The position numbers were made by a program, and so were the translations under genes. A stretch of DNA of 7,065 nt from an uncultured Selenomonadales bacterium (lineage in GTDB: Bacteria > Bacillota > Negativicutes > Selenomonadales > Selenomonadaceae): contig CAMZDU010000049.1 in the NCBI GenBank assembly GCA_947305445.1, positions 1-7,065 on the forward strand, written 5' to 3'. Positions 1 through 5,687 of the stretch are shown here, in pieces; position 1 is the first letter of the stretch; each line of letters begins with the position of its first letter. The notes beneath the pieces are model-generated. The model was not told where the DNA came from. It worked only from the letters and a program-made list of their open reading frames with translations, and ran no database searches.

Positions 1-13
1 CACTACAACTAAA

Positions 14-58
14 ACAATTCCTAACTCCTACTTCAGACAAGTTACTAATTGCAGAAGC
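14..58 (+). repeat. Degenerate ATTCCTA-type short repeat, copy 1
   Basis: This stretch reads as loosely repeated units of about seven bases (ATTCCTA, ACTCCTA, then more diverged units). It shares two exact blocks with the gap at 1353-1395: ACAATTCCTAACTCC (14-28 and 1353-1367) and AGTTACTAATT (40-50 and 1385-1395). It is non-coding as far as can be seen. Such short intergenic repeats occur in many bacterial genomes. The function, if any, is unknown. Confidence 0.6.
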
Positions 59-91
59 GTCGCGCCGGTTTTGATGATTCCCATGTGCAAC

Positions 92-120
92 TTGTCAAAA
101 AAATTTTTAGCTGATATATT
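92..120 (+). promoter_or_regulatory. Predicted sigma-70/sigma-A promoter for the MBL-fold gene
   Basis: A -35 box TTGTCA (92-97) is followed after 17 bases by a -10 box TATATT (115-120). A TG at 112-113 gives an extended -10 element. The spacer contains a run of A followed by a run of T (98-108), which would bend the DNA. Transcription would begin near 127 and give a leader of about 50 bases before the start codon at 179. No operator is evident. Confidence 0.7.
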
Positions 121-123
121 GAT

Positions 124-151
124 TGCAACGCGCAACGGACAATGCGCAATG
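124..151 (+). repeat. Short GCGCAAC/GCGCAAT-type repeat in the 5' leader
   Basis: Four imperfect units of about seven bases follow each other: (T)TGCAAC, GCGCAAC, GGACAAT and GCGCAAT. They lie between the predicted transcription start and the ribosome binding site of the MBL-fold gene. The sequence is a different family from the ATTCCTA repeats nearby. No stable hairpin is obvious. Confidence 0.4.
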
Positions 152-162
152 ATTTTCTAAAT

Positions 163-167
163 GAGGA
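163..167 (+). promoter_or_regulatory. Ribosome binding site deciding the MBL-fold gene start
   Basis: GAGGA lies 11 bases before the ATG at 179. The ATG at 161 has no purine-rich site upstream (the preceding bases are GATTTTCTAA), and GAGGA would lie inside its reading frame. The start at 179 also places the twin arginines at residues 3-4 of the protein. Confidence 0.55.
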
Positions 168-178
168 ATGACGGCTTG

Positions 179-1309
179 ATGAATCGCAGAAATTTTGTTC
201 GCAACTTTGCGCTCGGCGCGACGGGCTTGGCGGCGGCTACGGGCGGAGGAATTTTTTATTACGTCAATCGTCCCGAATTCGGGCGCAAACCGTCAGGCGA
301 ACGCTTGAAAAAAATTTTAACCTCGCCGCACTACTTCACCGACCATTTTGAATGTTTGACGCCCGTGAAAGTTATGAGCGACGATAGTGACGAGAAGGAG
401 AATCGAATCTCGGCAACATGGAAATTTCTTTTCGGCGACAAGACTGGGCTGGTACCGCCCGTGCCCGTGCCGACCGTCAAGACCGATTTATTCTTGCTCG
501 GCGATGACGACTGCGCAATTTGGATGGGACACTCGACGATTTATCTACAGCTGGCCGGTCGAAAAATTTTGATTGACCCAGTGTTTTCGCCGTATGCCTC
601 GCCGATTTTTTTCGTTAACCGTGCGTTCGCGGGCAGCAATATTTATTCGGCGAATGACTTCCCCGCGCTTGACGTGCTCGCCATAACTCACGACCACTGG
701 GATCACCTCGACTATCCGACGATTATGGCACTCAAGCCGAAAATTAAAACCGTGCTGTGTCCGCTCGGTGTCGGCGAATATTTCGAGCAATGGGGCTTCA
801 ACGTCGACGAAATAATCGAAGAGGACTGGAACTCCGTGATTGACTTCGGTCACGGGCTTATGGCGCACGTTCTGCCGAGCCAACATTTTTCCGGACGCAT
901 GTTGACGCAAAATCCTACAGAGTGGTGTGCATTTGCTTTCGTCACGCCGCGGTGGAAAATTTTTTGTTCGGGCGACGGCGGCTACTCTCCGCACTTCAAA
1001 GACATTGGCAAAAAATTTGATTCGTTCGACTTGGCGTTCATGGAGAACGGGCAATACAATCGCGCCTGGCACGCTATACACCTTTTGCCCGAAGAGACTG
1101 CTCAGGCCGCGCAAGACATTCGTGCGGTCAAAGTTGTACCGATTCACGCGGGAAAGTTTGCGTTGGCGCGACACATGTGGAATGAGCCGTACAAAGATTT
1201 GATTGTCGCGAGCGCGGATAAATTTTACGAGCTGTTGACTCCGCGAATCGGTGAGCCGATAAAATTTCACGGCCGACAAAATTTTTCCAACTGGTTTGAA
1301 ATCGATTAG
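179..1309 (+). CDS. MBL-fold metallohydrolase, NAPE-PLD-like, with Tat-like N-terminus
   Basis: A predicted zinc-dependent hydrolase of the metallo-beta-lactamase fold (UlaG/NAPE-PLD-like group), 376 residues from the ATG at 179. The N-terminus MNRRNFVRNF followed by a small, Ala/Gly-rich stretch resembles a twin-arginine export signal. No clear AxA cleavage site follows, so it may stay membrane-anchored. Numbering from 179, the signature HDHWDH is at residues 171-176. Further likely metal ligands are His236 in SQHFSGR, Asp266 in SGDGG and His323 in PIHAGKF. This spacing and motif wording match the ligand set of NAPE-type phospholipase D, so a phospholipid or other phosphodiester substrate is plausible, though the true substrate cannot be read from sequence. 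It follows a strong promoter and is separated from the next gene by 112 bases holding repeats, with no terminator seen. Fold assignment is secure, and substrate and export are inference. Confidence 0.85.
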   Translation: MNRRNFVRNFALGATGLAAATGGGIFYYVNRPEFGRKPSGERLKKILTSPHYFTDHFECLTPVKVMSDDSDEKENRISATWKFLFGDKTGLVPPVPVPTVKTDLFLLGDDDCAIWMGHSTIYLQLAGRKILIDPVFSPYASPIFFVNRAFAGSNIYSANDFPALDVLAITHDHWDHLDYPTIMALKPKIKTVLCPLGVGEYFEQWGFNVDEIIEEDWNSVIDFGHGLMAHVLPSQHFSGRMLTQNPTEWCAFAFVTPRWKIFCSGDGGYSPHFKDIGKKFDSFDLAFMENGQYNRAWHAIHLLPEETAQAAQDIRAVKVVPIHAGKFALARHMWNEPYKDLIVASADKFYELLTPRIGEPIKFHGRQNFSNWFEID

Positions 1310-1352
1310 GGGTTGTTTGTGAGATGTCGTTCGTGTCGGCGACAATCGAATC

Positions 1353-1403
1353 ACAATTCCTAACTCCACATTCCTAATTGACGAAGTTACTAATTCCTAA
1401 CTG
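1353..1403 (+). repeat. Degenerate ATTCCTA-type short repeat, copy 2
   Basis: The 112-base gap after the MBL-fold gene holds ATTCCTA three times (1357-1363, 1370-1376 and 1394-1400), joined by diverged units such as ACTCCAC and ATTGACG. Two blocks are identical and in the same order as in copy 1: ACAATTCCTAACTCC and AGTTACTAATT. The distance between the blocks is six bases longer here. The Shine-Dalgarno site of the next gene begins directly after the repeat. Confidence 0.65.
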
Positions 1404-1421
1404 TTAAAAGGTGGTTGCGTC

Positions 1422-2069
1422 ATGAAAAAACTTATCGCCATTAACGGCAGCCCGCGCCGAAATTGGAATACCGCCGAGCTGTTGAAACAGGCCGTTCACG
1501 GTGCAAAAGACGCCGGCGCGGAAGCCGAAATTATTAATCTCTACACGCTGAATTTCAAAGGTTGCACCAGCTGTTTTGCCTGCAAGCTAAAGAATCGTCC
1601 GCACGGCACCTGCGCCATGAAAGACGACCTGTCGCCCGTGTTGGAGCAGGTTAAAGCCGCCGACGCGATTGTCTTCGGCTCGCCAATTTATTTTATGAAT
1701 TTGTCGTCGGGAATGATTGCTTTCATTGAGCGTCTGTTCTTCTCGAATTACATTTACAGCGACGAGGTGCCGACCGTTTTTCCGAAGAAACTTCCGAGCG
1801 CGTTTATTTACACGATGAACATGACCGCCAAACAGTTCGAGCAGTTCGGCATGAGCGAGCGGCTGGGCATGTACGAATTGTTCACGGCCAGAATTTTGCA
1901 ATCTCCGCCAAAAATTTTGCGGGCGTTCAATACCGTGCAGTTCAAAGATTATTCGCGCTACGAAAGTTCAATCTTCGACGCTGACGAAAAATATGCCTAC
2001 AGCGAGGCGCACTTTGCCGAAGATTGCGCGGCGGCTTACGACATCGGGCGCGACTTGGTTTCGCAATGA
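1422..2069 (+). CDS. NAD(P)H-dependent flavodoxin-fold oxidoreductase (FMN reductase family)
   Basis: A predicted cytoplasmic FMN-binding oxidoreductase of 215 residues, a normal length for the NADPH-dependent FMN reductase/iron-sulfur flavoprotein group. The N-terminal strand and phosphate loop read KKLIAINGSPRRNWNT (residues 2-17), which binds the FMN phosphate. FGSPIYFMNLSSGM (85-98) is the second flavin loop. A Cys-rich loop, with Cys48, Cys51, Cys54 and Cys64, lies between them. Its CX2CX2C start resembles the cluster motif of archaeal iron-sulfur flavoproteins, but the last spacing (X9) is longer than the CX2CX2CX4-7C form I recall, so an Fe-S cluster is possible but unproven. AAAAGGTGG (1406-1414) is a strong ribosome binding site seven bases before the ATG. 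The stop overlaps the next start (ATGA), showing translational coupling. It is probably the first gene of the operon leading to ribF, whose product supplies FMN. The electron acceptor is unknown. Confidence 0.85.
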   Translation: MKKLIAINGSPRRNWNTAELLKQAVHGAKDAGAEAEIINLYTLNFKGCTSCFACKLKNRPHGTCAMKDDLSPVLEQVKAADAIVFGSPIYFMNLSSGMIAFIERLFFSNYIYSDEVPTVFPKKLPSAFIYTMNMTAKQFEQFGMSERLGMYELFTARILQSPPKILRAFNTVQFKDYSRYESSIFDADEKYAYSEAHFAEDCAAAYDIGRDLVSQ

Positions 2070-2701
2070 TTTACGTGCTTTTAATCGCGGCAATCATATC
2101 GCTCGTCGTGCTGTACAAATTCTTGCCGACGCGAAAAATTTTTTTGGTAATCTGCACGATTTTAATCGTCGTGTTCAGCGCAAGTGCTCTTATTCACAGT
2201 CGACAGGTTCAGCGCGAACAAATCACGCGGGCGCAACGCGAAGAACTTTTGGAGCGGCAAAAAATTTTCGGCGACTGGTACGCGGACTATCAGAAGGACA
2301 TTGACCGCCTTGATCGAAATTGGCAACTTTATCACAACATTCTTGACGGTCTGCAAAATACGGAAGCGGAAAATTTCAATGCGGAAGCACTCTGGTTGCG
2401 GCTTAAGGAATTGGAGCGCGAATCGATTGACGAGCAGTTGAGAATTCATATGCTTGCCGCGCCGCCCGAACTCGACCGCGAAAACCGTCGGCTTGTCGAC
2501 ATTATCATCAGCAAGACGCAACGCTACGTTGACGCGCAGACGCAGACAATCACTCGTTCGGCGGTTGAAGCAAATCCGTCCGCGCCGAAAGATTTGGAGA
2601 CGCTCCGCGCACGTCTGCACGATATAATGATTCGCGAGTCGCCCGAAGGACTTTTCACTGCGCAAGAAATTTCGGCAATCCGCGCCGCGCTCGGCGATTG
2701 A
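2066..2701 (+). CDS. Hypothetical two-helix membrane protein with long helical tail
   Basis: I do not recognise this protein (211 residues). Two hydrophobic helices lie at the N-terminus, residues 2-20 and 25-44, separated by a short PTRK turn. The remaining 165 residues are strongly charged and look almost wholly helical. Residues 46-95 are rich in Glu, Arg and Gln and could form a coiled coil. The basic PTRK turn suggests, by the positive-inside rule, that the turn faces the cytoplasm; the tail would then be outside, but the Arg-rich start of the tail makes topology uncertain. The ATG at 2066 shares ATGA with the upstream stop and has no own Shine-Dalgarno site, so it relies on translational coupling. 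An in-frame ATG at 2024 would add 14 polar residues inside the upstream gene and is less likely. The ribF start follows 14 bases after the stop, so it belongs to the operon. No enzymatic motif is visible. Confidence 0.75.
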   Translation: MIYVLLIAAIISLVVLYKFLPTRKIFLVICTILIVVFSASALIHSRQVQREQITRAQREELLERQKIFGDWYADYQKDIDRLDRNWQLYHNILDGLQNTEAENFNAEALWLRLKELERESIDEQLRIHMLAAPPELDRENRRLVDIIISKTQRYVDAQTQTITRSAVEANPSAPKDLETLRARLHDIMIRESPEGLFTAQEISAIRAALGD

Positions 2702-2704
2702 AAC

Positions 2705-2710
2705 GGGGTG
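2705..2710 (+). promoter_or_regulatory. Ribosome binding site deciding the TTG start of ribF
   Basis: GGGGTG lies five bases before the TTG at 2716. The other in-frame TTG, at 2698, overlaps the upstream stop and has no purine-rich site at the right distance. A start at 2716 gives MEIIKKLAGL at the N-terminus. Confidence 0.6.
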
Positions 2711-2715
2711 TTCCA

Positions 2716-3639
2716 TTGGAAATTATAAAAAAGCTTGCCGGCTTGACCAAAAAATATCCGCGTCCGGTCGTCGCGCTCGGCATGTTTGACGGCGTTCATC
2801 TCGGCCACGCTCAAGTTATTCGTCACGCACTCAACACCGCAAAAAAAATCGGCGGCACCGCCATGGTCTTAACTTTCTCGAATCACCCGATGACCGTGAT
2901 TGACCCGCCCGCCGCGCCGCCTATGATTGGCAGTAAAAATTTGCGCCGCGAAATTTTTTCGGACATGAGTGTCGACGTGCTGATTGAGATTCCGTTTACA
3001 AAGGAATTCAGCCGCAAATCTCCCGAAGAATTTTTGGAGCTGTTGCGCGAAAAAATTTCTCCGGCTTACGTCGTCACCGGCCCGAATTACACGTTCGGCA
3101 GGTTCGGTCGCGGCAACGGGCGTCTGCTCCTGCGCGAGGCCGAAAATTACGGTTTCCGAGCAGAAGTTTGTCAGGCCTTCACGGTCGACAGAAAGACCGT
3201 CAGCAGCACACGGATTCGGGCGTTGATTGCGGCGGGCGACCTTGACGGCGCAAATGCGTTGCTCGGCAGAAATTTTACTTACGCGGGCGAAGTAGTCAAC
3301 GGCGACAAGCGCGGCCGCAAGCTCGGCTTTCCGACTGCCAATTTGGAAATTTCCGACCGACGAGCCATGCTCCCGAACGGTGCCTACGTCGTGCGCGTCA
3401 AGGTGCGCGGAAAATTTTTCAACGGCATTGCCAATGTCGGCGACAACCCGACGTTCAAAGCACAGCGGCGGCGGCTGGAAGTTTTTATCGACAACTTCAG
3501 CGGCGATATTTACGGCGAAGAAATTTTTGTCGGCTTCGTGAGCAAATTGCGCGACGAGAAAATTTTTGCTTCCGTTGACGAACTCAAAACTCAACTCGCC
3601 GAAGACTTGAGGATTATGCGCGATGTTACAGCTGATTAA
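2716..3639 (+). CDS. ribF: Bifunctional riboflavin kinase/FMN adenylyltransferase
   Basis: RibF phosphorylates riboflavin to FMN and adenylates FMN to FAD in the cytoplasm. From the TTG at 2716 the protein has 307 residues, the usual family length. The N-terminal nucleotidyltransferase domain (about 1-180) has GMFDGVHLGHAQ (22-33) with the HxGH-type motif, NYTFGRFGRG (124-133), and VSSTRIR (162-168), the equivalent of the ISSTR signature. The C-terminal riboflavin kinase domain (about 184-305) has GRKLGFPTANL (200-210) with the PTAN motif that binds ATP/Mg, NVGDNPTF (240-247), and the probable catalytic Glu255 in RRLEVFIDNF. Both activities should be intact. It sits 14 bases after the membrane protein gene and overlaps the methyltransferase gene by 17 bases, so it lies inside the operon. 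The common truB neighbour is absent from this window. No FMN riboswitch is seen upstream. Confidence 0.95.
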   Translation: MEIIKKLAGLTKKYPRPVVALGMFDGVHLGHAQVIRHALNTAKKIGGTAMVLTFSNHPMTVIDPPAAPPMIGSKNLRREIFSDMSVDVLIEIPFTKEFSRKSPEEFLELLREKISPAYVVTGPNYTFGRFGRGNGRLLLREAENYGFRAEVCQAFTVDRKTVSSTRIRALIAAGDLDGANALLGRNFTYAGEVVNGDKRGRKLGFPTANLEISDRRAMLPNGAYVVRVKVRGKFFNGIANVGDNPTFKAQRRRLEVFIDNFSGDIYGEEIFVGFVSKLRDEKIFASVDELKTQLAEDLRIMRDVTAD

Positions 3640-4960
3640 AATTCACGGACTCGGCTCGTCGGGCGAAGGTGTCGGCAAACTCGGTGAGCTTATTATTTTT
3701 GTTGAGGGTGCGTTGCCCGATGAAGAGGTTGTCGCCGAAATCGTTGCCGTCAAAAAAAATTACGCGGTCGGCCGACTTGTCGAGATTGTCAAGCCTTCGG
3801 TCGAGCGCGTTGAACCTTTTTGCTCGCTGTATAAAAATTGCGGCGGCTGTCAACTTCAGCACATGAGTTACGCCGCGCAACTCGTGTGGAAACGTCAACA
3901 GGTCGTCGACGCCATTGAACGTATCGCCAAACTTGACGGCGTTAAAATCTTCGACACGCTCGGCATGAAAAATCCTCTGCGCTACCGCAACAAAATGCAA
4001 TTCCCCGTCGGCAAATCCAAGTCGGAGCCGATTATCGGTTGCTACGCTCGCGGCAGTCACAACATCATTGACACGACAAGTTGTCAAATTCAAAACGCCG
4101 CCAACGATAAAATTCTTGCCGCCGTTCGCAAAGTCGTCGCGCAATTCAATCTGCAACCTTACGACGAAGACAGGCACAAAGGTTTTCTTCGGCACGTGAT
4201 GGGGCGCGTCGGCTGTGACGGTGAGTTTATGGTCGTACTCGTCACCGCAACGAAAAATTTTCCAAACGAAAAAAATTTTGTCCGCGCCCTGCGTCGTGAG
4301 CTACCCGAAGTCACGAGCATTCAGCAGAACGTACAGACTTATCACAATAACGTTATCCTCGGTCGCGACACAAAAATTTTGTACGGCAAGCCGACCATAC
4401 GCGACGAAATCGGCGGGTTAAAGTTCAACATCTCGGCACGCTCGTTCTTCCAAGTCAACACCGCGCAGGCCGAAGTCCTTTATCGCACCGCGCTCGACTT
4501 TACCGAATTGCGCGGGCACGAGACCGTTATTGATGCTTATTGCGGCACGGGAACAATTTCGCTGTTTCTGGCCAAACGTGCGCGACGGGTTATCGGCGTG
4601 GAAGTTGTCAGCTCCGCCATTGCCGACGCGAAAAAAAATGCGCGGGAAAATCGCGTCCGCAATGCAGAGTTCATTGTCGGCGACGCCGTGAAAATTTTGC
4701 CGCGTCTGGCCGAAGCTGATACTTATGCAAATGTTGTCGTCGTCGACCCGCCGCGGGCAGGTTGCGACAAAAAAGTTTTGGAGACCTTCGCGGCGATGAG
4801 ACCCGAAAAAATTATTTACGTCTCGTGCAATCCCGCGACACTCGCCCGCGATTTGTCGACGCTTGCCGACTTCGGTTACCGTACAAAAAAAATTCAACCC
4901 GTTGACATGTTTCCGTTCACGTCTCACGTTGAGTGCGTCGCTGCTACAATTAGGAATTAG
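3623..4960 (+). CDS. rlmCD: 23S rRNA (uracil-C5)-methyltransferase, RlmCD/RlmD type
   Basis: A TrmA/RlmD-family enzyme that uses S-adenosylmethionine to make 5-methyluridine in 23S rRNA. In Bacillota a single RlmCD enzyme usually methylates both U747 and U1939, so that name is likeliest, although target specificity cannot be read here. The 445-residue length is typical. A TRAM RNA-binding domain occupies about residues 1-58. The Cys set Cys67, Cys73, Cys76 and Cys154 fits the [4Fe-4S] ligands of the family. DAYCGTGT (304-311) is the SAM-binding loop, and VVDPPRAGC (373-381) is a conserved active-site strand. SCNPATLARD (401-410) holds the nucleophile Cys402, and Glu437 in SHVEC is the likely general base. 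The ATG at 3623 has TTGAGGA nine bases upstream and overlaps ribF by 17 bases. The final codons and stop fall in an ATTCCTA-type repeat in inverted orientation, which makes the ATIRN end unusual. Confidence 0.93.
   Translation: MLQLIKIHGLGSSGEGVGKLGELIIFVEGALPDEEVVAEIVAVKKNYAVGRLVEIVKPSVERVEPFCSLYKNCGGCQLQHMSYAAQLVWKRQQVVDAIERIAKLDGVKIFDTLGMKNPLRYRNKMQFPVGKSKSEPIIGCYARGSHNIIDTTSCQIQNAANDKILAAVRKVVAQFNLQPYDEDRHKGFLRHVMGRVGCDGEFMVVLVTATKNFPNEKNFVRALRRELPEVTSIQQNVQTYHNNVILGRDTKILYGKPTIRDEIGGLKFNISARSFFQVNTAQAEVLYRTALDFTELRGHETVIDAYCGTGTISLFLAKRARRVIGVEVVSSAIADAKKNARENRVRNAEFIVGDAVKILPRLAEADTYANVVVVDPPRAGCDKKVLETFAAMRPEKIIYVSCNPATLARDLSTLADFGYRTKKIQPVDMFPFTSHVECVAATIRN
4946..4960 (-). repeat. Inverted copy of the ATTCCTA-type repeat at the rlmCD stop
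   Basis: Read on the - strand this is CTAATTCCTAATTGT. It shares ATTCCTAATTG exactly with 1370-1380. On the + strand it encodes the last residues (TIRN) and the TAG stop of the methyltransferase gene. It is short, so a chance match cannot be excluded, but it lies at a gene boundary like the other two copies. Confidence 0.45.
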
Positions 4961-4970
4961 AAATTTTTCC

Positions 4971-4979
4971 GGGGGTGAG
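4971..4979 (+). promoter_or_regulatory. Ribosome binding site deciding the GTG start of comF
   Basis: GGGGGTGAG matches the Shine-Dalgarno consensus GGAGGTG with one mismatch and lies at the right distance from the GTG at 4984. An in-frame GTG at 4975 is itself part of this site and is therefore unlikely to be the start. Confidence 0.6.
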
Positions 4980-4983
4980 CGCA

Positions 4984-5670
4984 GTGAATTTTTTTCGCGA
5001 GCTGTGGGAGGCGTTGATTTATTTCCTGTTCCCGCCGCGTTGTCCTGTTTGCCGCGAAATTGTCGACGAACGCTATCGACTGTGTGAGGCATGCGATAAA
5101 AAAATTTTGCGGCTCGATTTGTACGACAGAGCACCCGCGCCGATTGACAGCGTTTTGCGTGTGACGAAATACCACGACGGCTCCCGCGACATGTTGCGCA
5201 AGCTCAAGTTCGACAATGATTTGCGCGTCATACCCGCGCTCAAAAAAATCCTCGACGATGCATCAGATCGCAAAGAAATTTTGCAGTTGTTGAGTTGCGT
5301 CAATTTCGCCGTGCCCGTGCCGCTCCACGAAATCCGATTCAAGGAGCGCGGTTTCAATCAGACGGAAAAAATTTTCGGCGAGTGGCTGGCAAAAAAAAAT
5401 CTCCCGCTGAAAAATCTGCTGATTCGTACACGGGAGACGCCAAGACTTTACAAGCTCGGCAAAAGTGATCGCGAAAAAATTTTAAGCGGTGCGTTTGCTC
5501 CGGCCGAAGACGTCGACTTGCGCGGACAAAAAATTTTAATCGTCGACGATATTTTCACGACGGGCACAACCTGCAAAGAGTGCGGCAAAGTTTTGCGCTC
5601 ACTCGGCGCGGAAAAAATTTTCGTATTGGCATTTGCGGCGGACTTCGGCGAAAATTTTCAATCGCGATGA
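4984..5670 (+). CDS. comF: ComF family protein (phosphoribosyltransferase fold)
   Basis: A ComF/GntX-type protein of 228 residues from the GTG at 4984. ComF is needed for DNA uptake in naturally competent bacteria such as Bacillus subtilis, but homologues are widespread in species not known to be competent, so the role here is open. A hydrophobic start (LIYFLFPPRC) leads into a zinc-ribbon pattern with Cys20, Cys23, Cys34 and Cys37. The central family signature PVPLHEIRFKERGFNQTE spans 111-128. The C-terminal PRTase domain has the PRPP loop ILIVDDIFTTGTT (184-196) with the paired acidic residues. All expected motifs are present, so the gene looks intact. It follows the methyltransferase gene by 23 bases and is the last gene of the + strand operon. 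No other competence gene is visible. The gene holds six AAAATTTT octamers, the highest density in the window. Confidence 0.9.
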   Translation: MNFFRELWEALIYFLFPPRCPVCREIVDERYRLCEACDKKILRLDLYDRAPAPIDSVLRVTKYHDGSRDMLRKLKFDNDLRVIPALKKILDDASDRKEILQLLSCVNFAVPVPLHEIRFKERGFNQTEKIFGEWLAKKNLPLKNLLIRTRETPRLYKLGKSDREKILSGAFAPAEDVDLRGQKILIVDDIFTTGTTCKECGKVLRSLGAEKIFVLAFAADFGENFQSR

Positions 5671-5687
5671 ATTTTCCGCCGTTTTTT
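5646..5687 (+). terminator. Predicted Rho-independent terminator at the end of comF
   Basis: CGGCGAAAATT (5646-5656) pairs with AATTTTCCGCCG (5670-5681) to give an 11-base-pair stem with one bulged C and a 13-base loop. Six T follow (5682-5687). The hairpin includes the comF stop codon, and the T-run overlaps the stop codon of the convergent reductase gene. On the - strand the stem is not followed by a T-run, so it should terminate only + strand transcripts. Confidence 0.75.

Noticed and set aside
1310..1352. Terminator after the MBL-fold gene
   Set aside because: No GC-rich stem followed by a T-run is present, so read-through into the flavodoxin-like gene is possible.
545..1369. Long open frame on the - strand opposite the MBL-fold gene
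   Set aside because: It has no recognisable domain or ribosome binding site and lies opposite a gene with a full catalytic motif set, so it is a shadow frame.
1378..1407. TTGACG with TGTTAA 18 bases later as a promoter for the flavodoxin-like gene
   Set aside because: The -10 match is poor, and transcription would begin at or after the ribosome binding site at 1406-1414.
2869..3594. Long open frame on the - strand opposite ribF
   Set aside because: It mirrors a well-conserved gene, shows no family motif and arises from codon composition.
4418..5134. Open frame on the - strand spanning the end of the methyltransferase gene and the start of comF
   Set aside because: It crosses two clear genes and a gene boundary, and has no domain or start signal.
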